From CAWCUU01 sp963798855 (GTDB taxonomy: Bacteria > Gemmatimonadota > Gemmatimonadetes > Longimicrobiales > RSA9): a DNA stretch of 64,000 bases. A model generated the notes under the pieces. That model saw only the letters and a list, made by a program, of their open reading frames with translations, had not been told where the DNA came from and ran no database searches. The translations under genes were made by a program, and so were the position numbers. This document shows, piece by piece, positions 35,301-43,696 of this stretch. Positions within the stretch are counted from its first letter, which is position 1. Every line of letters starts with the position of its first letter. Where the stretch lies: the NCBI GenBank assembly GCA_963798855.1, contig CAWCUU010000002.1:1240001-1304000 (forward strand), read 5' to 3'.

Positions 35301-35550
35301 CCCCGGCGCGATCGGTGATGCGATGGCGTCGCTCGAGGGCGCGGTGCAGAGCGCCGATCGCGAGCCGCCGCGGCAGGTGCGCGAGGCGTTTCAACAGATG
35401 CAGGCGCAGCTCGCGGCGGAGCGCAGCCGCTGGGACGCGCTGCGTGATGGGGACCTGTCGTCGCTCGACGCGCGCCTGAAGCGCCGGGGACTGCCGCCGG
35501 TCACGGCGAGCCGGGCCGAGCCGCGGCGCACGGCGGCGCCGTGGCGGTGA
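32362..35550 (+). CDS. Secreted Asp-box (Vps10/sortilin-like) beta-propeller protein
   Basis: This 1,062-residue protein is read from ATG 32362 (ATGA overlap with the preceding stop, GAGG upstream); ATG 32422 is an alternative that starts right at the signal peptide (MSRVPILLAVFGMLAVPCQG). About ten Asp-box (BNR) repeats of S/T-x-D-x-G-x-x-W type follow, e.g. SDDGGRTWSKV, STDGGRTWSEI, SDDGGASWSFV, SLDDGRTWSSW, TRDGGLQWEEV, SFDDGAHWQSL. They build one or two propellers over residues about 60-740. The C-terminal ~300 residues contain a beta domain and a helical tail. The family is often labelled 'glycosyl hydrolase' but no catalytic evidence is seen. It is probably periplasmic or secreted. Confidence 0.85.
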   Translation: MSHRPATPRMPLGARRCRARMSRVPILLAVFGMLAVPCQGAARRGPPVIMSRDTVGPLGALHWRLIGPFRAGRVLATAGVPGDPTTFYFGAVGGGVWKTVNAGVTWEPIFDDQSIASIGALALAPTDPDVIYVGTGEADMRSDITYGDGVYRSDDAGRHWTHVGLEATRHIGKLLVDPRDPNIVLVAALGHAYGPNRERGVYRSDDGGRTWSKVLYRDENTGAVDLARDPSNPDVVFATLWNARRTTWSQYPPEEGAGSGIWRSTDGGRTWSEITGHGLPTGRLGRIGVSVAPGGRRVWALIEATDGGGLYRSDDGGASWSFVSGDGRITTRGWYFGRVFADPKDADVVYLPNRGIVRSTDGGATFTTIKGSPGGDDYHYVWIDPQQPRHMIQGSDQGASISLDDGRTWSSWYNQPTAQFYHVAADSQFPYRLYGAQQDAGSVAISSRSDLGEITYRDWFQPGLGEAGYIAPNPRDPNIVYGGDTYGGVFRYDRRNGQVHVISPAPAAGFATPLSERKYRFTWTSPIVFDPHEPSTLYLGAQKVLRTRDGGLQWEEVSPDLTGPGGGRGVVYTIAPSPVREGVVWAGTDDGRIQLTTNGGSSWRDVTPAGLAAWSKISLIDASSRDVGTAYAAVDRHRLDDFGAYIYRTHDSGAHWQRIDAGIPDGAFVRAVRADPEKNGLLYAGTERGVYVSFDDGAHWQSLQLDMPMSPVRDLAIVRGDLVAATHGRSFWILDDVSPLRQMQAAAAAASGELHLLRPRPAVRLSRSESHDTPLPPEEPQGENPPAGAIIDYWLSTGGGPVTLEVLAPSGAVIRRFSSEDTFRVAESQYFMDEWLPEPSALTRRPSRLNRFVWDLRYPPPPASSYDYSIAAIAGHGTVPEPQGPLVPPGEYTLRLTAGGRTDTQPLRVIRDPRVEVPDSVFRAQLALALDIWNAMADARALQQEIDSTAARLRALDGARLESTGRNALSAAGRAIAGLHPGAIGDAMASLEGAVQSADREPPRQVREAFQQMQAQLAAERSRWDALRDGDLSSLDARLKRRGLPPVTASRAEPRRTAAPWR

Positions 35551-35593
35551 GCCCGGCCGTCCGACCGGCACGCGCGCGTGACGCTGGTCCCCC

Positions 35594-36940
35594 GTGAACG
35601 GCCCCGAAGTGGAGATCGGGGAGGAGGTTCCGGTCGGGGTGCGGCGGCCTTCCGCCCTCGCGATCCGGCTGCTCACGCTCGTGCTGCTCGTCGCGCTCGG
35701 CTTCGTGCTACTGCGGCTTCCCGCGCGCACCGACACCGCCGCGGCGACAACGCTGCAGCTCGGCTTCCTGCTGCTCGCATCGTACGTGGCAGGCCAGGTC
35801 GCGCGCGGCGCGGCGGTGCCGCGGATCACGGGCTACCTGGCGCTCGGCCTCGTCATCGGTCCGGACGTACTCGGTATCCTGCGACCGGAGAGCCTGGTGC
35901 GGCTCCGCGCGATCGACGAGATCGCGCTCAGCCTGATCGCACTGTCGGCGGGCGGCGAGCTGCGACTCGCCTCGATCCGACAGCGGACGCGCAGCATCGT
36001 GATGATCACCGGGGCGCAGCTCCTGATCGTGTTCGCGCTGGTCGGCGGCGTGGTGATACTCGCGCGGCACCTTTTCGACTTCCTGGAGGGGCGCCCCTTC
36101 CGGGCGGTGGCGGCGGTCGCGCTGCTGTTCGGGCTGGTGGCGGTGGCGAAGTCGCCGGCGACGACGATCGCGGTGATCACGGAGGAGAAGGCGCGTGGCG
36201 TGCTCACGGACACCGTGCTCGCCGTGACGGTCATCAAGGACGTGCTGATCCTCGTGCTGACGGCGCTTCTGATCCCGCTCGCGGCCGCGATCGCCCGGCC
36301 GGAGGGTAGCTTCGCGCTGGGTGCGCTGGAGGAGGTATCGGTCGTGATCGTCGCGTCGCTCGCCGTGGGCGCGGCGTTCGGCTTCGGCATCGGACGCCTG
36401 CTCGCCTGGTTCCGCGGCAGAGAGGTGCTGCTGATCCTCGCCGCCGCGTTCCTCTCCGTCGAGCTCGCCGAGACGATCGGGCTCGAGTACATCCTGCTCT
36501 CGATGGTCGCTGGCTTCGTCGTGCAGAACTTCTCGACGGAGGGGCCGCGCCTGATCGCCGCCCTGGAGGCCAACTCGCTGCCGATCTTCGCCCTCTTCTT
36601 CGCGCTCGCCGGCGCCGCGCTCGACCTGCACACGTTGGCTCACGTCTGGAAGTTGGCCGGCGTCGTCCTCGTGGCGCGGTTCGTTGCGCTCTATTCGTCG
36701 ACCTACCTCGGCGCACGGATCGCGGGCGACGGCCCGGCGATTCGTCGTTATGCCTGGACCGGCTTCGTCGCGATGGCGGGCGTCACGCTCGGAATCGCGA
36801 ACCTGATCCGCGACCGCTTCCCCGATCTCGGCCCGCACATCGCGACGGTGATCGTCGCCATGATCGCGGTGAATCAGCTCGTCGGCCCGCCGATCTTCCG
36901 CTACGCGCTTCTCCGCGCAGGCGAGAGCCGGCGCAGCTAG
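35594..36940 (+). CDS. CPA2-family cation:proton antiporter
   Basis: This 448-residue protein starts at GTG 35594. About 12 membrane helices in the Kef/NhaS-like order: PRITGYLALGLVIGPDVLGIL (TM2 signature of CPA2), LSAGGELRL, AVAKSPATTIAVITEE and AVTVIKDVLILVL (the broken-helix centre, with Lys-Asp in place of the Asp-Asp pair of electrogenic antiporters), and a final MAGVTLGIANLIRD. The KD pair suggests electroneutral exchange (Na+/H+ or K+/H+), as in other CPA families with such a Lys. No RCK/TrkA_N domain is fused. It is followed after about 137 bases by the phosphofructokinase gene. Confidence 0.88.
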   Translation: MNGPEVEIGEEVPVGVRRPSALAIRLLTLVLLVALGFVLLRLPARTDTAAATTLQLGFLLLASYVAGQVARGAAVPRITGYLALGLVIGPDVLGILRPESLVRLRAIDEIALSLIALSAGGELRLASIRQRTRSIVMITGAQLLIVFALVGGVVILARHLFDFLEGRPFRAVAAVALLFGLVAVAKSPATTIAVITEEKARGVLTDTVLAVTVIKDVLILVLTALLIPLAAAIARPEGSFALGALEEVSVVIVASLAVGAAFGFGIGRLLAWFRGREVLLILAAAFLSVELAETIGLEYILLSMVAGFVVQNFSTEGPRLIAALEANSLPIFALFFALAGAALDLHTLAHVWKLAGVVLVARFVALYSSTYLGARIAGDGPAIRRYAWTGFVAMAGVTLGIANLIRDRFPDLGPHIATVIVAMIAVNQLVGPPIFRYALLRAGESRRS

Positions 36941-37030
36941 CTGCTCTGGGCGCCGTCCATTGCCATGGCGGCCGCGCAGCCCCATTCTCTCCGGTCGGGG
37001 CGGCTCAGTGGCCCTCCCGCGACTCTCCGC

Positions 37031-37050
37031 CGCGGCCGGGCCCGGCCGCG
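37031..37050. other. 20-bp perfect GC palindrome
   Basis: CGCGGCCGGGCCCGGCCGCG is a perfect 20-bp inverted repeat without a loop, 27 bases before the phosphofructokinase ATG and 90 bases after the antiporter stop. It may be an operator, or the stem of a terminator that includes flanking bases. No U-run follows. Confidence 0.4.
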
Positions 37051-37076
37051 CAAATCACCCCTCAGTCGCAAAGCTC

Positions 37077-38276
37077 ATGGTCGCATCGAAGAAGGGCACC
37101 ATCGCGATCCTCACCGGCGGCGGCGACGTGCCGGGGCTCAATCCGGCGATCCGCGCCATCACCATCCGCGCGCTGCGCGAAGGCTATCGCGTGCTGGGAA
37201 TCCGTCACGGCTGGGCCGGTCTCGTCGACATGGTCCCGGACGCCGGCACGGACAACAGCGAGAGCGTGCAGGAGCTCACGGAGTCGATCGTGAACCGCGC
37301 GGGCCGGACGGGTGGCACGTTCCTGCACACATCCCGTACCCGGCCCAGCCACCTGCCGCGCTCGCGCATCCCGCGGCACCTGGCGGACAGCTATCAGGAC
37401 GACACCAACGACATCACGCCGGTAGTGCTGAAGAACCTGGAGTTCCTCGGGGTGAACGTGTTGATCCCGATCGGCGGTGACGACACGCTGAGCTACGGCG
37501 CGCGACTCCATGGCGAGGGAGTGCCCGTGGTGGCGATCCCGAAAACGATGGACAACGACGTGCCCGGCACGGACTACTGCATCGGCTTCAGCACCTGCGT
37601 CACGCGCACGATCGAGCTGACGCACCGGCTGCGCACTTCTGCCGGCTCGCACGAGCGCTTCCTCGTCATCGAGGTGTTCGGCCGTTACGCCGGCTTCACG
37701 GCGCTGCTGCCGACCATGGCCGGGGCCGCCGACCGCTGCGTGATCCCGGAACACCCGTTCGACGTCGAGCGGCTGACGGAGCTGCTCTCCTACGACCGCA
37801 ACCGCGCGCCGAGTCGCTATGCCGTGGTGCTCGTGTCCGAGGGCGCTACCATGGCGCATCAGGCGGGGATGAGCTACGAGAGCGAGGAAACCGACCAATA
37901 CGGTCACCGCAAGCTCGGCGGCATCGGCGATCAGGTCGCGTCGGCGCTGAAGGAGCTCTCGCCGAAGCACAACAATGGCCGGCGCGTGGACGTCGTCAAC
38001 CAGCGCCTCGGCTACCTCGTCCGCTCCGGCGACCCGGACGCGATGGACTCCATCGTGCCGATGGCCTTCGGCAACCTGGCGCTCGACCTCGTGCTGGGCG
38101 GCCAATACGGCCGCCTGGTCAGCATCCATCGCGGCCTCTACGACAGCGTGCCACTCGAGCGGGTGTCCGGCGAGAAGAAGTTCGTGAACGTGGATCGGTA
38201 CTACAACACGGACCGGCTGCGGCCGATCTACGAGTTCAACGGTCGGCCCCTGTTCATCATGACCGCCGACGTATGA
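37077..38276 (+). CDS. 6-phosphofructokinase, residues of the PPi-dependent type
   Basis: This 399-residue PfkA-family enzyme is read from ATG 37077. It phosphorylates fructose 6-phosphate at C1. GGGDVPGLNPAIR binds the phosphoryl donor and PKTMDNDVPGTD carries the catalytic Asp159. Two residues decide the donor in this family: the position of E. coli Gly104 is Asp136 (GGDD) and that of Gly124 is Lys156 (PKTMDND). This Asp/Lys pair marks pyrophosphate-dependent PFK (EC 2.7.1.90, reversible). ATP use cannot be excluded without assay. The MAGAADRCVIPE segment and AQYGRLVS-type C-terminal region fit the group III PFK. The TolC gene starts only 10 bases after its stop. Confidence 0.9.
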   Translation: MVASKKGTIAILTGGGDVPGLNPAIRAITIRALREGYRVLGIRHGWAGLVDMVPDAGTDNSESVQELTESIVNRAGRTGGTFLHTSRTRPSHLPRSRIPRHLADSYQDDTNDITPVVLKNLEFLGVNVLIPIGGDDTLSYGARLHGEGVPVVAIPKTMDNDVPGTDYCIGFSTCVTRTIELTHRLRTSAGSHERFLVIEVFGRYAGFTALLPTMAGAADRCVIPEHPFDVERLTELLSYDRNRAPSRYAVVLVSEGATMAHQAGMSYESEETDQYGHRKLGGIGDQVASALKELSPKHNNGRRVDVVNQRLGYLVRSGDPDAMDSIVPMAFGNLALDLVLGGQYGRLVSIHRGLYDSVPLERVSGEKKFVNVDRYYNTDRLRPIYEFNGRPLFIMTADV

Positions 38277-38286
38277 GCCGATCCCG

Positions 38287-39510
38287 GTGACCCGATCGCG
38301 GCGGAAGCGTGGCGGACGCCTCCGACTCCTGCCGATGCTGGTATCGCTCATTCCGCACGGCGCGGCCGCGCAGCGGCCGGTCCGCCTGGCCGAGGCGCTC
38401 GATTCCGCGCTCGCGCGGGCACCCGGGGTCGCGATCGCACGCGCGGACTCCGCCGCGGCCCGCGCCCGACTCGCGACCGCCCGTGCCTTTCCCAACCCCG
38501 CACTGGCGCTCGGATACACGAAGGACATCCCGCAGCGCCATCTCGAGGTCGAGCAGCCGCTCGAGTACCCGTGGGTCCGCTCGGCGCGCGTTCACGCGGC
38601 GCGCGCGGCCGCCGCGGGCGCGGCATACTCGCTCGAGGCCGAGCGCGCGGCGCTTCGCTATCAGGTCGAGACCGCGTACGTCCGCGCCGCGGCGAGCACG
38701 GAGCTGCTCCGTCTATCGCAGCGGAATACGGCAGATGGCGGCGAGCTGCTGCGGATTGCGCAGGCTCGGGAGGCCGCTGGTGACGCGAGTCGTCTGGACG
38801 TGGCGCTTGCCCGCGTCACCGCCGGTCAGCTGCGTACGGAGGCACTCGCCGATTCACTCGCCGCGCTCGACGCGGGATTCGAGCTGCAGGTGCTGATGGG
38901 GATCGACTCAGACACGCTGCGCGTGCAGCCCGCGGACTCGCTCGCCGGCCTCGCGCTGGACGTCCCCGCCGGGATTCCGACCACCCTGAGAGTCGATGCG
39001 GCCCGACTCGAGCTCGAGTCCAGCCGGGCCGGCCTGTCACTCGCGCGACGCGGCCGGCTCCCCGTCCCCGCCGTGCGCTTCGGGTTCGATCAGGGCGATC
39101 CGAGCGGCGAGGAGACCGGGCTGCTGCCCACCCTCGGCGTGAGCCTGCCGCTGCCGCTGTTCAACCGCGGCGGTGGCGAAGTCGCCGCCGCGGCCGCCGA
39201 GGCTCAGCGTGCCCGCGCGATTCTCGCCGATGCGGAGCGCGACGCCGGCGCCGCGCTGGCGGCGGCCGGACGCCGGCGCGACATCGCCCGGACGCAGCTC
39301 GAGCGAGACCGCGCCGTCGCGGAGGACGCCGAGCAGGTGGCCCGCATGGCCGCGACCGCCTACCGGGAAGGGGAGTCGCCGCTCGTCAACGTCATCGAGG
39401 CGCAGCGCAACGCGCGCGATGCGCTGCGCAGGCTGATCGAGGACCTCGCGGCGGTACGCACGGCGGAGGCGACTCTGGCATTTGCCCGCACCGCTGGAGG
39501 GACGCCGTGA
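38287..39510 (+). CDS. TolC-family outer-membrane efflux protein
   Basis: This 407-residue protein starts at GTG 38287 with a signal peptide (RLLPMLVSLIPHGAAA). It has the OEP pattern of long Ala/Arg/Glu-rich helices in two repeats: RPVRLAEALDSALARAPGVAIARAD ... LATARAFPNPALALGYTKD and later LPTLGVSLPLPLFNRGGGEVAAA, with AYREGESPLVNVIEAQRN near the end. It would form the outer-membrane channel of the RND system encoded by the next two genes. Its stop overlaps the adaptor start as GTGA, so translation is coupled. Confidence 0.9.
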   Translation: MTRSRRKRGGRLRLLPMLVSLIPHGAAAQRPVRLAEALDSALARAPGVAIARADSAAARARLATARAFPNPALALGYTKDIPQRHLEVEQPLEYPWVRSARVHAARAAAAGAAYSLEAERAALRYQVETAYVRAAASTELLRLSQRNTADGGELLRIAQAREAAGDASRLDVALARVTAGQLRTEALADSLAALDAGFELQVLMGIDSDTLRVQPADSLAGLALDVPAGIPTTLRVDAARLELESSRAGLSLARRGRLPVPAVRFGFDQGDPSGEETGLLPTLGVSLPLPLFNRGGGEVAAAAAEAQRARAILADAERDAGAALAAAGRRRDIARTQLERDRAVAEDAEQVARMAATAYREGESPLVNVIEAQRNARDALRRLIEDLAAVRTAEATLAFARTAGGTP

Positions 39511-40604
39511 GGCGTCGCCTCCTGCTCTCGATTCTCGCCGCGGTCGTCGTCCTGATCGCGTTCCTCGCGTTGCAGCGCGTCCTGCGCGGGGGTGGCGAAG
39601 AGGCGGAGCCGCAGCCGGTGGTCACGGCGGCGACCGCGGTGGCCCGGCGGGACACCTTCGCCGTCACGATCCATGCGTTGGGGACGGTGGCGCCGAGGCC
39701 GGGGGCGGCGGCTCGCCTGGCCGCACCGGCCGCTACACGCGTCTCGAAGATCTACGTCGGCGTCGGTGATGCGGTGACGGCGGGCCAGCCGCTCGTCGCA
39801 CTCGACGAGTCCGTTTGGCGGGCGCAGACGCAGCAGGCGCAGGCGCAGATGGAGGCGGCGCGAAAGGCATACGACCGGGCTTCGCGCCTCGTGAACGAGG
39901 GTATTGCCCCCCGCAAGGAGATGGAGAGCGCGTTCTCGGACGTGGCGCGGGCGCAGGCGGAGCTGGCGGACGCGCAGCGCAGGCAGTCGCTCGGTGTGCT
40001 CCGCTCGCCGATCGCCGGCGTGGTCACCCACCTCGATGTCGCGCTCGAGAGCCCGGTGGACGCGAACCAGCCGCTGGTCGAGGTCGTGAACCCGACGGGT
40101 CTGGAGGTGCGGTTCCACCTGTCGCCGACGCAGGCGGGGCGCGTGAGCGTGGGTGCGGCCGTCGAGCTCAGCACCGGCGACGATTCGGCCGCCTTCGTGC
40201 TCGGCCGCGGTCGAATCGAGGGCATCAGCGCGGCTGTCGACTCCGCGACCGGCAGCGTCGCGGTGCGGGCCGTCGTGACGGCTCCGACCCGCGCGCTGCG
40301 CGTGAACGAGACCGTGGCCGGCGAGATCATCGTCGCTCGGCATCCGGGCGCGATCGTGGTGCCGGCCGCCGCGATCGTGCCGGAGGGCGGCGCGAACGAG
40401 GTCTACGTCGTCGGCGCGGATGGCATCGCGCACGCGAGGCCGGTCACGCTCGGTGGGCGAACGGCGAGCCGGGTGGAGGTGCTCACCGGTCTCCGGGCGG
40501 GCGAGGTCGTCGTGACGGAGGGGGCGTACGGAGTGACGGACGGCTCACGAGTCCGTCCGGCCGTGGCCGCGGACACGAACGCGGCTGGCGGCGCCGAGCC
40601 GTGA
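39507..40604 (+). CDS. HlyD/AcrA-type RND periplasmic adaptor
   Basis: This 365-residue protein begins at GTG 39507. An N-terminal membrane anchor (LLLSILAAVVVLIAFLAL) is followed by the biotinyl-lipoyl halves (VAPRPGAAARLAAPAATRVSKIYVGVGDAVTAGQPLVALD ... LGVLRSPIAGVVTHLDV) around a short helical hairpin, then the beta-barrel and membrane-proximal domains (IVVPAAAIVPEGGANEVYVV ... VEVLTGLRAGEVVVTEGA). It links the inner-membrane pump to TolC. GTGA overlaps occur at both ends. Confidence 0.92.
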   Translation: MRRRLLLSILAAVVVLIAFLALQRVLRGGGEEAEPQPVVTAATAVARRDTFAVTIHALGTVAPRPGAAARLAAPAATRVSKIYVGVGDAVTAGQPLVALDESVWRAQTQQAQAQMEAARKAYDRASRLVNEGIAPRKEMESAFSDVARAQAELADAQRRQSLGVLRSPIAGVVTHLDVALESPVDANQPLVEVVNPTGLEVRFHLSPTQAGRVSVGAAVELSTGDDSAAFVLGRGRIEGISAAVDSATGSVAVRAVVTAPTRALRVNETVAGEIIVARHPGAIVVPAAAIVPEGGANEVYVVGADGIAHARPVTLGGRTASRVEVLTGLRAGEVVVTEGAYGVTDGSRVRPAVAADTNAAGGAEP

Positions 40605-43600
40605 GCCTGTTCGGCGGGTTGGTCCGGCAGCGTCGCTTCATCTACCTCGCGGTCGCGCTCCTCTCCGTTGCCGGCATCGGCGCCGCGCTCTCGCTGCCAT
40701 CCTCGATCTATCCCGAGCTCGAGTTCCAGCGCATCACGATCGTGGCGCAGGGCACGTCGCTCGGCGCGCGCCAGCAGATGTTCAGCGTGACGCGGCCGCT
40801 CGAGCAGGGCGTGGGAGTCGTGCCGGGGCTGCAGCGCGTGCGCTCCCGCTCGATCCGCGGCGCCAGCGAGCTGTCTCTGGATTTCGCCCCCGGGACCGAC
40901 ATGGTCGTCGCGCTGCAGCAGGTGCAGGCGCGGGTGAACGATGCGCGGCCGGATCTGCCCGCCGGGCTGGAGATCGAGGCGGAGCGGCAGCTCCCGTCGC
41001 TGTTCCCGATCATCACCTACAACGTGATGGGCGCGGATCCGGGACGGCTCTACGACATTGCGCGCTACCAGATCCGCCCCGCGCTCGCGGGCATCCCGGG
41101 CGTAGGTCGTATCGAGGTACAGGGCAGCGACGTGCGGCAGGTCGAAGTGATCGCCGATCCCACCCGGCTCGCGACGACCGGCCTCGGCTACGCGGAGCTT
41201 GCGGCGGCGATCCGCGATGCGCTGGGCGTACGCGCGGTCGGCCGCGTGGATCAGGACTACCGCCAGTCCCTCGTGCTGCTCGACCGCGAGGCGCACTCGA
41301 TCGCCGACGTCGGCAATGTCGTGATCCGCGGCGGGATCCGCGTCCGCGACGTCGCCGACGTGCGTATGGGCAGCGCCGATCGCGTCAGCCTGATCCGCGG
41401 CGACGGGCGGCCCGCCGCGCTCGTGAACATCGCCCGGCAGGCCGGCGGCAACACGCTCGCGCTCGAGGACAGCGTGGCGCACGCGATGGCGACGCTGCAG
41501 ACGTCAATGCCGCCAGGCGTGCAGATCCAGCAGGTCTACGACCAGGCCGCGCTCGTGCGCGAGGCCGTGGGCTCCGTCCGCGACGCCATGCTCATCGGCG
41601 CCATCCTCGCCGTGCTCGTGCTGCTCGCGTTTCTGCGCAACGGGCGGATCACCGCGATCAGCGCGGCCGCGATCCCGCTCACGATGGCGATCACGGTGCT
41701 CGTGATGGACCTCGTGGGCGCGACGTTCAACCTCATGACGCTCGGCGGCATGGCCATCGCCATCGGGCTCGTGATCGATGACGCAGTGGTCGTGACGGAG
41801 AACATCGCACGACACCTCGCGCTGACATCCGTGCGGCGGATGGCGATTCGCTCGGCGCTCGCCGAGCTCGTCTGGCCGGTCACGACGTCCACGCTCACGA
41901 CCGTCGTCGTGTTCCTGCCGCTCGGGCTGCTGCAGGGAGTCGTCGGCCAATTCTTCGCCGCACTCTCGCTCACGCTGGTCGTCGCCGTTCTCGTCTCGCT
42001 CGTGCTCGCGCTCTTCCTCGTGCCGCTGCTCGCCGACCAGTTCGTCACCATTGAGGCGGCGGAGGTCGAGCAGATGGTCGTGAAGGCGCGCGGCTGGCGC
42101 TCGATGCCGGATCGTCTCGAGCTCGGCTTCGAGCGGCTCGCGGACGGCTACGGCGCGACGCTCGAGCGCGTGCTGCGCCACCCGCGGCGGCTCGCCTTGG
42201 TCGCGGCGCTTCTGATCGTCGCCGGCGCGCTCGTGCACCGTTTCATCGGGACCGGGTTTCTGCCCGTCATGGACGAGGGCGCGTTCGTTCTCGACTACTG
42301 GACGCCGACCGGCACGTCCCTGGCCGAGACCGACCGACAGCTGCACGGCGTCGAGAGCATCCTGGCGTCGGAGCCGGAGGTCGAGGGGACGTCGCGCCGG
42401 ACCGGCGCGGAGATGGGGCTGTTCGCGACCGAGCAGAACACCGGCGACATCGTGGCGCGGCTGAAGCCATCCAATCGTCGCGACCGCGACATCTTCGCGG
42501 TGATGGAGGACGTGCGCGTGCGGGTCGAGGAGCGGCTTCCCAGATTGCGCATCGAGTTCGTTCAGATCCTGACGGACCTGATCAACGATCTCGCCGGTAA
42601 TCCGAACCCGATCGAGATCAAGCTGTTCGGCGACCGCCTCGCGGAGCTGGAGAGCTACGCCCGAAGGCTGGCGCCGGCTCTCGACAGCATCGAGGGCCTC
42701 GTGGATCTCTACGACGGCGTGTCCGATCCGAGCCCGGAGCTGCTGCTGCGCGTGGACGCGGCGGCGGCGGGCCGGATCGGCCTCACCCCGGGCGATGTCG
42801 CGGCGCAGGCCGACGCGGCGATGCTCGGCTCCGACGCGGGCGAGCTGCGCACGGAGGAGCGGACGGTGCCGATCCGCGTTCGCGCACCCGATCGTGTCCG
42901 ATATGACCCGCTGCGCCTGGGCGTGCTTCCGATCTTCCCGCCGGACGGCGGCGAGGCGACGCCGTTGTCGGCGCTGGCCAGCTTCCGTGACACGGCATCG
43001 GAGGCGGAGCTGCTGCGCGAGAACCAGCGGCAGCTCGTGGCCATGACCGCGGGTGTCGAGGGACGCTCGCTCGGCGGCGTCGTCGCCGAAGTGCAGCGCG
43101 CGCTGGCGGCCGATCCGCCGCCGCCCGGCGTGCGCGTCGTGCTCGGAGGGCAGTACGAAAGCCAGCGGAGGGCGTTTCGAAGCCTGCTCCTGGTGCTGGC
43201 GCTCGCCTCGCTATCGGTCGTCGCCGTGATGGTGATCCAGTTCGAGTCCTTCGTCGAGCCGCTCGTGATCCTGCTCGTCGCGCCGCTCTCCTTCGTGGGC
43301 GCGCTGACGCTGCTGCTGCTGGCCGGGGCCCAGCTCAACGTCTCCTCGTTCATGGGCATGATCCTGCTCGTGGGGTTGATCGTGAAGAACGGTATCATCC
43401 TGTTGGACTTTACGCGGCACCGCATGCGCCACGAGAGAGAGGCGCTCGGCCCGGCCATCCACGCCGCCGCTCGTATCCGGCTGCGCCCGATCCTGATGAC
43501 GACGCTGTGCACGCTGTTCGGGCTGCTGCCGCTCGCGCTCGGTATCGGCGCCGGAAGCGAGATGCAGCGTCCGCTCGCGCTCGCCGTGATCGGCGGGTTG

Positions 43601-43696
43601 GGGCTGTCCACACCGATCACGCTCTTCTTCGTTCCCGCGTTCGTCGTCGCAATCCGGGGCCGTGACTGGCGGCTCGGCGTCGGCGACGGGGAGTGA
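40601..43696 (+). CDS. RND-family efflux pump permease
   Basis: This 1,031-residue protein starts at GTG 40601 (the frame is open further upstream, but the overlap with the adaptor stop and the start of the first helix fix it here). Twelve membrane helices and two large periplasmic loops as in AcrB/CusA. TM4 holds AIGLVIDDAVVVTENI with the proton-relay Asp pair. GFLPVMDEGAFVLDYWTPTG, NPNPIEIKLFG and FMGMILLVGLIVKNGIILLDF are further family marks. NPIEIKLFG with the short CusA-style porter loop is closer to metal or small-molecule pumps than to multidrug AcrB, but the substrate cannot be told. Its stop overlaps the start of the APH-M23-aminotransferase gene. Confidence 0.92.
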   Translation: MSLFGGLVRQRRFIYLAVALLSVAGIGAALSLPSSIYPELEFQRITIVAQGTSLGARQQMFSVTRPLEQGVGVVPGLQRVRSRSIRGASELSLDFAPGTDMVVALQQVQARVNDARPDLPAGLEIEAERQLPSLFPIITYNVMGADPGRLYDIARYQIRPALAGIPGVGRIEVQGSDVRQVEVIADPTRLATTGLGYAELAAAIRDALGVRAVGRVDQDYRQSLVLLDREAHSIADVGNVVIRGGIRVRDVADVRMGSADRVSLIRGDGRPAALVNIARQAGGNTLALEDSVAHAMATLQTSMPPGVQIQQVYDQAALVREAVGSVRDAMLIGAILAVLVLLAFLRNGRITAISAAAIPLTMAITVLVMDLVGATFNLMTLGGMAIAIGLVIDDAVVVTENIARHLALTSVRRMAIRSALAELVWPVTTSTLTTVVVFLPLGLLQGVVGQFFAALSLTLVVAVLVSLVLALFLVPLLADQFVTIEAAEVEQMVVKARGWRSMPDRLELGFERLADGYGATLERVLRHPRRLALVAALLIVAGALVHRFIGTGFLPVMDEGAFVLDYWTPTGTSLAETDRQLHGVESILASEPEVEGTSRRTGAEMGLFATEQNTGDIVARLKPSNRRDRDIFAVMEDVRVRVEERLPRLRIEFVQILTDLINDLAGNPNPIEIKLFGDRLAELESYARRLAPALDSIEGLVDLYDGVSDPSPELLLRVDAAAAGRIGLTPGDVAAQADAAMLGSDAGELRTEERTVPIRVRAPDRVRYDPLRLGVLPIFPPDGGEATPLSALASFRDTASEAELLRENQRQLVAMTAGVEGRSLGGVVAEVQRALAADPPPPGVRVVLGGQYESQRRAFRSLLLVLALASLSVVAVMVIQFESFVEPLVILLVAPLSFVGALTLLLLAGAQLNVSSFMGMILLVGLIVKNGIILLDFTRHRMRHEREALGPAIHAAARIRLRPILMTTLCTLFGLLPLALGIGAGSEMQRPLALAVIGGLGLSTPITLFFVPAFVVAIRGRDWRLGVGDGE

